From: Bacteroidales bacterium
GTDB taxonomy: Bacteria; Bacteroidota; Bacteroidia; Bacteroidales; UBA3824
Assembly (NCBI GenBank): GCA_017417315.1
Contig: JAFPZK010000037.1
Coordinates: 1 to 64,000, forward strand
Direction: 5' to 3'
Length of the DNA stretch: 64,000 nucleotides
Part shown: positions 35,505 to 43,118 of the stretch, one piece after another
Position numbering within the stretch: position 1 is the stretch's first letter
Layout: each line of letters opens with the position of its first letter
Notes under the pieces: model-generated
Told to the model about the DNA's origin: nothing
The model's database searches: none
Seen by the model: the letters and a program-made list of their open reading frames with translations, nothing else
Program-made: the position numbers and the translations under genes

Positions 35505-37094
35505 TTAAAAATTATATAGTTTCTTTCGTTTGGATAAATATGTAAAATACATTATGCCTTTTGCCGCTTCTATTAATCCCATTACGAATACAAATATAAG
35601 CCAAGAGGAAAAATCACTTGTAATCAAGTAAAAAGCGGATACAGCGCAAAATCCAACTCCGCAGATTAGTTGCAATCCACGTTTTAAGGCGTATTGTTTG
35701 AAACATATTGACACCAATAGATAGTTGATGACAAATGCTGTCAATATGCTTCCTATTTCCCCTTCGCATTTATTAATGCCTGTAATTGTGGGAATTACGC
35801 CAAGCCAATAAAACAAACTTAGTAAAAATGATATTGGTGTAGATTCTTCATAAACAGCAGTCTCAGGATGTTCGTTGGTAATTTTTTGGTATTTTTCCTT
35901 TGCACCGGGAAAATTGCTTTTAGCAGCATCTTCATACCACATAGCCGCCAATCCAAAATGCTGCTCAACACCGTTGCCTTTTTCGTAGCAGACACCCAAG
36001 TTGTATTTTGCGTTTGGAAAATCTTTGTCCGCCGATTGCTTGAACAATTCAAATGCTCTTTGGTAATTCCCGTTTTTGTAAAATTCTTTTCCTTGGTCGT
36101 TTAATTGTTCGGCAAAAGATTTTTGGGACAGTGTGTCGGTCTCTGATTGAGTGTTGTCTCCTCCTGAAACTTCCGATTCGGCTTCAAGAACTTTTTCTTC
36201 TGGCAATGCGGCAAGAAATTCGTCAACGGTTTGAAAACGATTCTTAACAGTTGGTTGCAACGCCTTTTCTATAACGGAAATTATATTATCAGGTACATTT
36301 TTCTTACGCAAAGTTTGTCCAAACAAGTTAAACTCATTAGGATTACTGAAAACTTTTTTCAAAACATTACTATCTCCCGTTAAGATCTTATAAAACAATG
36401 CTCCAATTGAATAAATATCCATTTGCGGGAGGAAAGTACCGTTAAATATATGATAATCAGCTACGCAATAATAACCTTGCGTTCCGCCTACCGGTGGCAT
36501 AGAAGATTCTAATTTGTTATTATTGTCGAATGCTTTTGCAAGTCCAAAATCAATTAATACAACACCTTGATTTTCTGTAATCATAACATTATTCGGCGAT
36601 AAATCTAAGTGTAAAAATTTTGGACTATTTTTGTGTAAAACATTAACGGCATTTGCAATATTTCTTATTAATTCGACAGCTGCATCCATATCAATAACGT
36701 CGTATTCTGCGATATATTTTCCTAAATTTTTGCCTTCCAAGTATTGCATCGTATAATAAGAAGTTCCGTTTTCGTCAAAAATATCTCCGACTTTTACTAT
36801 ATAACCGCTGTTTATTCTTTTCAAATGTTTGACCTCTCTTTTGAAGTCTTTTATGCATTCAACCATATTTTCTTCTTGTGAGGGGATTGTTCTTACTGTT
36901 ATTCCGTCAGTAGTATCACGATAATTGCCGTTTTTATAAAAGAACTCTTTGATGCAAATTTTTACGGGAATTTTTGCATCTGATTTTGATTCTGCTATAT
37001 AAGTTTTGCCAAAAGTACCTTCTCCGCACATCTTTATTATTTTATATTTTCCATTTTTAAGAGTTGTACCCGGTTTCAGTTCCTCGTTTTTCAT
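35505..37094 (-). CDS. Membrane Ser/Thr protein kinase with Sel1-like repeats
   Basis: A 529-aa Hanks-type kinase. Kinase domain about residues 15-300: glycine loop GEGTFGKTY, ATP-binding Lys in CIKEFF, catalytic loop HLDLSPNN (HRD becomes HLD, Asp kept), DFGLAKAF, and VGGTQGYYCVADYH where the usual APE is absent. A Sel1/TPR-like pair follows (YQRAFELFKQSADKDF, then KYNLGVCYEKGNGV, about 335-405), then four hydrophobic segments to the C-terminus. A Shine-Dalgarno GGAG precedes the ATG. It sits between caspase and EF-hand-loop genes. Catalytically competent by motif; the altered P+1 region suggests unusual substrate choice. Confidence 0.92.
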   Translation of the reverse strand: MKNEELKPGTTLKNGKYKIIKMCGEGTFGKTYIAESKSDAKIPVKICIKEFFYKNGNYRDTTDGITVRTIPSQEENMVECIKDFKREVKHLKRINSGYIVKVGDIFDENGTSYYTMQYLEGKNLGKYIAEYDVIDMDAAVELIRNIANAVNVLHKNSPKFLHLDLSPNNVMITENQGVVLIDFGLAKAFDNNNKLESSMPPVGGTQGYYCVADYHIFNGTFLPQMDIYSIGALFYKILTGDSNVLKKVFSNPNEFNLFGQTLRKKNVPDNIISVIEKALQPTVKNRFQTVDEFLAALPEEKVLEAESEVSGGDNTQSETDTLSQKSFAEQLNDQGKEFYKNGNYQRAFELFKQSADKDFPNAKYNLGVCYEKGNGVEQHFGLAAMWYEDAAKSNFPGAKEKYQKITNEHPETAVYEESTPISFLLSLFYWLGVIPTITGINKCEGEIGSILTAFVINYLLVSICFKQYALKRGLQLICGVGFCAVSAFYLITSDFSSWLIFVFVMGLIEAAKGIMYFTYLSKRKKLYNF

Positions 37095-37111
37095 ATTTCC
37101 GTTCTCCTTTT

Positions 37112-37846
37112 TTAAAACTTGTTCAACACCATATTGCCATCAAATTTTCCCCACATGACTGGGTGCTGGTTGCCGTTGGTTTTGTAGATTACGTTTTTGC
37201 TAACGTATTCAAAAAGTTCTTTTGCCGTAACTTTACGGTCTGAATTTTTGTCAGCCTTGCCTTTCAGACCCGAAAGAAGATAAGCCGTAAAGTGACCGTT
37301 AGCCATAAAAGGGCTTTCCTGCGAATATTCATTTGCGCGGCTCGACAAAAAGAGCAGAACTTCCGATGACGAAAACGCGGAATTTGCATCATCGGAATTT
37401 GTATTGCCGCCGGTCAAACCGCCTGAATGACAGGCATCTGCAAAAATAATTTTATACTTTGCGGAACTTTTTTTGAAGATGTCCTTTACTTCTTCATACG
37501 AAAGTTTGGATGCTTGATTTCCGTTTTGAGTGTCATACAGACAAAATCCGCCTTCATAACCGTGTCCCGAAAAAAAGAATACCACCATGTCGTTTTCCCT
37601 TGCTTTTGAAAACTCCGCTTTCAGGCTTCTGACGATTTCCGCCTTGGTAGCATATCTGCCGGTAATTGTTACGACACTTGATGTTTTCGTCTTGAAAAAT
37701 TGCGAAACGGCTTTCGCATCTTTCCCGGGCAAAAGCAGTGAGTTGGTATAGCGGTAGTTGTCCACGCCGACAGAAACGACGTAGATGTTTTGCGCAAAAA
37801 TCTTTTGACAAAACAAAAACAACAATATGGTCAGGATTTTTTTCAT
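37112..37846 (-). CDS. Secreted caspase-family (C14) cysteine peptidase
   Basis: A 244-aa protein with signal peptide (KIFAQ near residue 19). C14 fold: VVSVGVDNYRYTN start, LPGKDAKAVSQFF, catalytic His in FFFSGHGYEGG near 115, catalytic Cys in FADACHSGGL near 158, and the AYLLSGLKGKAD substrate-region segment. Both members of the dyad are present, so it is probably active. The exported location is unlike cytosolic cell-suicide caspases. Start overlaps the stop of the upstream FHA gene (ATGA); 17 bp before the kinase. Confidence 0.92.
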   Translation of the reverse strand: MKKILTILLFLFCQKIFAQNIYVVSVGVDNYRYTNSLLLPGKDAKAVSQFFKTKTSSVVTITGRYATKAEIVRSLKAEFSKARENDMVVFFFSGHGYEGGFCLYDTQNGNQASKLSYEEVKDIFKKSSAKYKIIFADACHSGGLTGGNTNSDDANSAFSSSEVLLFLSSRANEYSQESPFMANGHFTAYLLSGLKGKADKNSDRKVTAKELFEYVSKNVIYKTNGNQHPVMWGKFDGNMVLNKF

Positions 37847-38502
37847 TTTATAATTTTTTTACAATGGGGACATTTACAACCAACCATTTCAAAACTCTCC
37901 GGCGGTTTGTCTCCGATAAACTTCTTACAATTACCGTCAATGTAATTAATTTGGAGATTGTTTTTGTTCTTGATTATTTGGTCGTTTGTCTGTTCGCATA
38001 TTTTTTTTGCTACTTTATAGGATATAAAAAATGCTATTGCTGCAACCCCAATTGTCAATCCCCAACTAAGGAGATCAGACTTTTCTGTTGTGGCTAATTT
38101 TGTTATTATACCGCTGATCAAAGTTGGTAAAGCACGTACATAACCTAACATATTCAACTTGGTTTTTAGTTGCGAATCGGCTTTTTGATAGCAGGTATAA
38201 ACATGCCTTAAATGGTCGGGAAAATGCGATTCCGGCGGAGTTGGCGGAGAGTTTTTAGACCCATTCGTCTGCGGAAAACACTCATCTATGCTAAGTGGGA
38301 AATTAGGTCCGAGCATAATTTTATCCGCTTTTGTAACTTTGCATTTTACTATTGAGATACCGTTCACAAAAGTTCCATTTCGACTGTCTAAATCCTCGAT
38401 TTCAAACGTATTGGTATCTATTTTTGTAAGTTTACAATGCTTTCTGCTAACCATAGGATCTGTAATCACAAACGGTTGTTGACCTTCTTTTCCGATTATC
38501 AT
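37843..38502 (-). CDS. FHA-domain membrane protein
   Basis: A 219-aa protein. N-terminal FHA domain at once after the start: VITDPMVSRKHCKL and IEDLDSRNGTFVNG (phosphothreonine-binding residues present). A Pro-rich linker, a hydrophobic segment near 150-170 (GLTIGVAAIAFFISYKVAKK) and a C-terminal CKCPHCKK half-ribbon follow. The ATG at 38500-38502 gives a complete but tight FHA start; a TTG at 38619 opens the frame 39 codons earlier without added homology that I can see. First gene of the operon, behind a leader of about 330 nt. Confidence 0.8.
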   Translation of the reverse strand: MIIGKEGQQPFVITDPMVSRKHCKLTKIDTNTFEIEDLDSRNGTFVNGISIVKCKVTKADKIMLGPNFPLSIDECFPQTNGSKNSPPTPPESHFPDHLRHVYTCYQKADSQLKTKLNMLGYVRALPTLISGIITKLATTEKSDLLSWGLTIGVAAIAFFISYKVAKKICEQTNDQIIKNKNNLQINYIDGNCKKFIGDKPPESFEMVGCKCPHCKKIIK

Positions 38503-38842
38503 TTGTATAAAAGATTGCTCCGCCGAACACTTCCCCAAACTCGGAATTAAACAAAAAAAGACGTGGGAGTTTTTACATTCACTTATCCCACTATTCCGAG
38601 CCTTCGCATTGCTTTGCAAGATAGGATAAGCAACATAAAAAGCCCGCGCGTCTTAACTATATAAAAGGTACCCCATACCCTAAAAGGTACAGAAAACCTA
38701 TTTATATACCATACACACGGACATTTGTTGCCGTATCCTCTACCTTGCTCAAAGTTGCGAAGTTTGGAATAGTAGAGTTCGCGTCAATAAACGTCCTAAA
38801 ACAGAATCAGCCACCGGCTATTTGCCGGACTTATCCGCTCTG
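38503..38842 (-). other. Long 5' leader of the kinase/caspase operon, possibly structured RNA
   Basis: From the predicted start near 38836 to the first ATG there are about 330 nt without a convincing gene. The leader holds a CCGGC-AAATA-GCCGG hairpin (38810-38825 region), and GTACCTTTT occurs twice around GGGGT/GGGTA near 38660-38690. The segment 38700-38800 has mixed, non-AT-rich composition unlike normal spacers here. No known riboswitch class is recognised. Confidence 0.4.
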
Positions 38843-38850
38843 CAAATATA
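38843..38850 (-). promoter_or_regulatory. Promoter -7 box of the kinase/caspase operon
   Basis: TATATTTG on the minus strand matches TAnnTTTG. There is no clear -33 TTTG, so activation by another factor is possible. It is the only such box between the right repeat and the first gene. Confidence 0.5.
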
Positions 38851-38934
38851 ACGTAAATTTTTAAAAGATATTCTAAAAAACGAAAGTTTTTTTTGAAAAA
38901 ATCCACGACAGTTTCATTTAACCTTTATTTTTGT

Positions 38935-38957
38935 AGAGCCGCAATGCTTGCGGCTCA
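38935..38957. repeat. REP-like palindrome
   Basis: GAGCCGCAA, 3-nt loop, TTGCGGCTC, preceded by TTTTTGTA. It is not followed by a T tract in the leftward direction. It resembles the short dispersed palindromes introduced by GTAGAG or GTAGGG in many Bacteroidota genomes (see also 46923). Confidence 0.5.
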
Positions 38958-39015
38958 AACCCACATCTAAATTACTGTAAATCAATCTTTTCGTTATTAT
39001 ACAATGTAATTTTTT

Positions 39016-39034
39016 ACACTTTTTCGGGGGAATA
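39016..39034 (+). repeat. Right 19-bp direct repeat of the kinase/caspase island
   Basis: ACACTTTTTCGGGGGAATA, exact copy of 31745-31763, located between the operon promoter and the terminator of the neighbouring BspA-like gene. The two copies are 7.27 kb apart and bracket exactly the seven-gene operon and its leader. Apart from the palindrome at 38935, I see nothing else in 38851-39040. Confidence 0.8.
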
Positions 39035-39035
39035 A

Positions 39036-39078
39036 TAAAAAAAATACGAGGCTGCCTACATTTTTAGACAACCTCGTA
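39036..39078 (-). terminator. Terminator of the BspA-like gene
   Basis: Stem of about 11 bp with one mismatch (39045-39056 with 39067-39078), followed leftward by an eight-T run. Confidence 0.75.
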
Positions 39079-39099
39079 AACTTATTTTAGAGAAACTTT

Positions 39100-40915
39100 T
39101 TATTTCGCCATTACCTTGTAACTTTTACCGCCTAAAATCACAATCACAATGCCGTTTGCGTTAAGACGGATTTCTTCTTTGTCAGACTTAGTGGTTGAAG
39201 TTTTTAACGTTCTGCCGCCAAGGTCTACAATCTTATATTCTAAACCTGAACGCTCAGACTCAATAAAAATCACGCCGTTGTATGACCAAACTTTTACGCC
39301 CGAAGCAGGAATAATTTCCGAAACAGGTGTCGGTACGTTTTCTTTTACAGTAACTTTCAATTCCGTTGAAAGTCCGCTATAAGTTACCGTCAAAGTCTGC
39401 TCACCGGCTTTGGTGTTGTCAAAACCAGTGATTTCGGCTTTTGAAAGGTCTACGTCTTCGGTAGAATTGTTGTTGTATTTTACTGTTAAAACGCCGTTTT
39501 CAGCAATAAATTCATCGCCTTCGGTGTACTCGGTTTTGGGAGCGGTTTTTATCTCCAAAGAAACTGCCTTCAATTCCGAAAAATATCCCGGATTGTCTTT
39601 GCCGCCGTCAATTTTAGCATAGTTTACTCCGAGTGTTGCCTCGGTTTCGTCATCGTATTTTGTGCCGTTCATGCCTTCAAGTTTGCTGCAAAAACGGAAC
39701 ATCGCGCCTGAAACTTCAACTTTTTCGGTCGTCCATTTGTCAGAAACCAAGATTGTTTTGAGGTCGCCGCAACCTTTAAACATCTCATACATATCTCTGA
39801 CGTTTGCAGTATTGAAACCGCGCAAATCAAGCATTGTAACCTTATTTCCATAAAACATACATCTCATGTCGGTTACATTTTCGGTGTTGACGTTTTCCAA
39901 ACCTGAAATTTCTGTAACCCCGGTGCAGTTATAAAACCAATAATAACACCTTGTAGGCTGAAAATCTGCAAACGACTTGTCGATAACTATCTTTTTAACG
40001 TTTTTAGCATCGGTAACTTCGCTTGCAATCCAAACCTCTGATGTCGTTTTTTCGGCGTTGATTTCTTTTGCGCCGTCAGGAAGTGTTTTAGAGTAGCCCA
40101 ACGTCAAAACGCCGGTTTCAGAGTCGAATTTCGCATACGTAAGCGGGGCTTCAAAACCTGCCTCGCCGGATTTGGTCAAATAGCCGGGATTGTCTTTGCC
40201 GCCGTCAATCTGAGCATATTTTATGTCTGACTCTGTGCAGTGTGTGCCTTTGCCGCCGTAAAGTTTTTTGCAAAGATTAAAAATCGATTTGTAATCTTTT
40301 ACCGCAGATGTATTCCATTTTTCAGAAACGTAAATGGTTTTGAGGTTTGCGCAGTTGTTGAACATCGACGCCATAGACGTTACTTTCTTGGTGTTAAAAC
40401 TGCTCAAATCAAGCGTTACAAGGCTTGTGCAGTTGACAAACATATCGGACATATATTGTACGTTTGAAGTGTTGAAACTGCTCAAATCAAGGCTTTTAAG
40501 ACTTTCGCAACCGTCAAACATACAAGACATAGTTGTTACTTTTGCCGTATTAAAACTGCTGAGGTCAAGGCTTGCAAGTTTTGCGCAGGCATTAAACATG
40601 TATTGCATCTCAGTAACATTTTCCGTGTTGAGGTTTTCCATACCCGAAATTTCGACAAGTTCTTTAAAACTGCTAAAAAACTTGCTTAAACTTGTAGGCA
40701 TCAAATACGACCTTGGTAATAGAAGAGCATACATCTGACGGCCATCTGCTGTCAGTAACGCTGTTTCTGATAGGATAATCACCTGTCGCCTTTTTTGAAT
40801 CAAACTTGAATGTTGCAACGCCGTCTTTTACGGTTACGTATGCCTCTTGTGCATTTGCTGCAACATTTAAGAGCATAAGGCAAATTAATACCAGAAAGAA
40901 AGTAATTTTTCTCAT
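39100..40915 (-). pseudogene. Frameshifted BspA-like (DUF285) surface protein with T9SS sorting domain
   Basis: The N-terminal part starts at 40915 (signal peptide ending AANAQ) and reads to VTDSRWPSDVCSSITKVVFD, then leaves frame. The rest continues in another frame from about 40690: two blocks of DUF285 repeats (LDLSSFNTAKVTTMSCMF type, 23-residue period; one block of four, a later block of two), a Big-like domain (YTEGDEFIAENGVLTVKY) and a T9SS type A sorting domain ending GGKSYKVMAK. Comparing the first block with the second (VIDKSFADFQPTRCYYWF), about 20 nt appear deleted after the Asp codon. A PorV-dependent cargo if intact; phase variation or assembly error are alternatives. Confidence 0.8.
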
Positions 40916-40961
40916 TGTTTTATTATTTTGTTTTAAAATGATTATTAGTCTTGATAAAAAA

Positions 40962-41007
40962 AAAACGGTTTTTCCTTAGTTTGACAAAGAAAAAACCGTT
41001 TTTTTGA
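40962..41007 (-). terminator. Terminator of the tRNA-Asp pair
   Basis: Stem AACGGTTTTT (40964-40973) with AAAAACCGTT (40991-41000), flanked by A and T runs, just downstream of the second tRNA in the leftward direction. Confidence 0.75.
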
Positions 41008-41021
41008 TGATTACTGATTAG

Positions 41022-41095
41022 CGGTCCGGACGAGACTCGAACTCGCGACCCCATGCGTGACAGGCATGTATTCTAACCAACTGAACTACCGAACC
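41022..41095 (-). tRNA. tRNA-Asp (GTC)
   Basis: 74-nt cloverleaf on the minus strand. Acceptor stem GGTTCGG with CCGGACC, discriminator G, anticodon loop containing GTC, T-loop GTTCGAGTC. CCA is not encoded. Identical in sequence to its neighbour. Confidence 0.97.
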
Positions 41096-41124
41096 AAAAT
41101 CAAGAAAAAGATCATTACTGTTGG

Positions 41125-41198
41125 CGGTCCGGACGAGACTCGAACTCGCGACCCCATGCGTGACAGGCATGTATTCTAACCAACTGAACTACCGAACC
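41125..41198 (-). tRNA. tRNA-Asp (GTC)
   Basis: Second identical 74-nt tRNA-Asp, upstream in the same transcript, 29 bp from the first. Same acceptor, GTC anticodon and lack of encoded CCA. Confidence 0.97.
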
Positions 41199-41257
41199 TA
41201 ATTTTGCAATCGTCTTAACTTTGTTTTTAACAACCATTTTTCCTCTCGATTGCGGTG

Positions 41258-41288
41258 CAAAGGTAAGTACTATTTTTAATTCTGCAAA
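41258..41288 (-). promoter_or_regulatory. Promoter of the tRNA-Asp pair
   Basis: Minus-strand TTTG (41285-41288), exactly 19 nt, TACCTTTG (41258-41265): consensus Bacteroidota promoter about 60 nt upstream of the first tRNA. Confidence 0.85.
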
Positions 41289-41359
41289 ATTTTTTTTTAT
41301 TTTTTTTTCATTTTTTTTTATAACACTTGATTGTCAAAATGTTATAAAAGATAAAAAAA

Positions 41360-42430
41360 CTAATAATTCAGTGCCGGAACCGACCCCATAAAGTCAACCG
41401 AGAAACTTACGGCTTTCATATCAACAACAGTTACGCCTTTGCTGACCGAAGTATAGATGATTTTGCCGTCAGATAAATAAATGCCGATTATAGGGTAATT
41501 ATTACCTTTTTTATAGAAAACTACGTCGCCGAATTTAAGTTTGGATTTCGAGGTTTTTGAAAGATTTTTCTGCATTTTTTCGGGCGAACGGCTCAGAAGT
41601 ATTTTGCAGGCGTTTTCAAAAACTCCGCTTACGAATCCGGCAGCGTCCGCTCCTACCCCTTTTTGTGAAAGTCCCGACTGATAAGGCGTGCCGAGCCAAG
41701 AATGAATTTCTTTCAAAATCGTCAAATCTTCTTTCCCCGAAAATGTAACGCCGAAATCCTTTGAATATTGCGCATACAAATCCTCGATATTTTCGCTTTT
41801 TTTATTGTCTTTTTTATTCTTGTCGATGCCGCTGACGATACTATTTGAAGTGGATTTTTCTTCCTCGTTTTTACCGCTGCGGTTGTCAAGTTGTTTTACT
41901 CGTCCCGCCGAATAAAAGTTCTTTTTATAATACGAAGAATTAAGATTGTCGGTTTTAACGCCAACGTTTTTTGATGTTGCCGAATGAATGAAAACATCGT
42001 TAGCCAAATATATGGCAACGTGATAAATGCTGCCCTTGTCGTTAGCAAAAAACAGCAAATCCCCACACTCCAATTCGTTTCTGCCCACTTTGTTGACGTT
42101 AACAACCATCGAGGAAGACGTGCGTTGAAGTTTAATGTTGTAAACATTGTTGTAAACGCCGGACACAAAACCGGAACAATCAGTGCCTTTGCCCTTGTTT
42201 GAAGCACCGTATTTGTAAGGAGTACCAAGCCAAGAGGAGACTTCTTTAAGAAGTTTCAAATCCTCAGTACCTTTGAAAGTAGTGCCGAGTTTTTTTGAGT
42301 ATTTGTCATAATCGCCTTTCAAAACATCGGCAGTATTAGTTACTATAAACGGCAATTCAGGGTCGATAGCGTGTGCTTTAACGCCGCAGAAAAGTCCCAA
42401 AAACGCTAAAAGTAAAATTTTTCTTTTCAT
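41360..42430 (-). CDS. Secreted protein with two NlpC/P60 domains, second one degenerate
   Basis: A 356-aa protein with signal peptide (start MKRKILLL; cleavage around AHA). Domain 1 (about 55-180) is a complete NlpC/P60 cysteine peptidase: GTDCSGFVSGVY (Cys), HVAIYL (His), HSATS. Domain 2 (about 235-355) aligns throughout, but DCSGF is GADAAGFVSGVF (Cys to Ala) and HVAIYL is PIIGIYL (His to Ile). NlpC/P60 enzymes cut stem peptides of peptidoglycan; domain 2 is probably a binding or regulatory pseudo-enzyme. ATG at 42430 chosen for the signal peptide. 32 bp after the DUF5063 gene, same operon. Confidence 0.88.
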   Translation of the reverse strand: MKRKILLLAFLGLFCGVKAHAIDPELPFIVTNTADVLKGDYDKYSKKLGTTFKGTEDLKLLKEVSSWLGTPYKYGASNKGKGTDCSGFVSGVYNNVYNIKLQRTSSSMVVNVNKVGRNELECGDLLFFANDKGSIYHVAIYLANDVFIHSATSKNVGVKTDNLNSSYYKKNFYSAGRVKQLDNRSGKNEEEKSTSNSIVSGIDKNKKDNKKSENIEDLYAQYSKDFGVTFSGKEDLTILKEIHSWLGTPYQSGLSQKGVGADAAGFVSGVFENACKILLSRSPEKMQKNLSKTSKSKLKFGDVVFYKKGNNYPIIGIYLSDGKIIYTSVSKGVTVVDMKAVSFSVDFMGSVPALNY

Positions 42431-42462
42431 ATTTTCAATTTTTTTTTGTGATAATTTTTTTG

Positions 42463-43056
42463 TCAAATTTTTTTGTGATAATTTTCTACAAAATCGCTGT
42501 AAAAATTCTTCGCCGCCTCGGGCGTTTCGTCTTGAAAATCGTCTTCGTCTAAATCGGTGAAATACACCAAATTATGAACTGCCGTCAAAAGCGAAAGAAG
42601 TTTTACGCCCCAATATTCTTTGAAATCGCTCAAAAGTTCTGCCCGCGAAGCCAAAGCACTTTCCTCAGACAAAGAGCGGTAATTTTCGACAAAGTTTTTT
42701 AAATTGTGATAAACATCGGCAACGCAATCCGAAAGTTCTGCCTGCTCGGTATCGCCGTCAGAGGTCTCTACGTTGTAAATACTTATAAAAGAATCACTTG
42801 AACCCAACACAAAACTAACGTTCCGTTTGATGTATTCGTATTCGTATTCCGAAAGGTAAGCCTCAACTTCGCCGTCAGAATCTGCCTCGTCAAAAGGCGT
42901 TAAAAGGGTGGTTTTCAAGTAGATAAGCGAGAGCATTTTGTGAAGTTTCGTCACAAAATCTTTTTTGGAAAATTTTTTAACCTTTTCGACGAAAGCGCAA
43001 AACTCCGTCGCAACGGTTACAAATTCCAATGTACTTTTGTCAGAATAAATATCCAT
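42463..43056 (-). CDS. DUF5063-domain protein
   Basis: A 197-aa acidic all-alpha protein of the DUF5063 type (VTVATEFCAFVEKVKKFSKK, LHKMLSLIYLKTTLL, then DVYHNLKNFVENYRS, FKEYWGVKLLSLLTAVHNL). No signal peptide, function unknown. ATG at 43054-43056 has a TACTTTTG -7 box about 23 nt upstream, which rules out the longer frame. First gene of an operon with the NlpC/P60 protein. Confidence 0.8.
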   Translation of the reverse strand: MDIYSDKSTLEFVTVATEFCAFVEKVKKFSKKDFVTKLHKMLSLIYLKTTLLTPFDEADSDGEVEAYLSEYEYEYIKRNVSFVLGSSDSFISIYNVETSDGDTEQAELSDCVADVYHNLKNFVENYRSLSEESALASRAELLSDFKEYWGVKLLSLLTAVHNLVYFTDLDEDDFQDETPEAAKNFYSDFVENYHKKI

Positions 43057-43078
43057 AATCGTTAAAAATTTTATGGGA

Positions 43079-43086
43079 CAAAAGTA
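43079..43086 (-). promoter_or_regulatory. Promoter -7 box of the DUF5063-NlpC operon
   Basis: TACTTTTG on the minus strand, fitting TAnnTTTG, 23 nt upstream of the DUF5063 ATG and 33 bp from the stop of the upstream gene. Confidence 0.6.
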
Positions 43087-43118
43087 CAAATTATTTTCAA
43101 AAAACGACCATAAAAAAA

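Noticed and set aside
31745..39034. Type VI secretion PpkA/PppA/Fha control module
   Set aside because: Kinase, phosphatase and FHA are the same classes, but no T6SS structural gene (TssB/C, ClpV, VgrG, Hcp) is present in the window.
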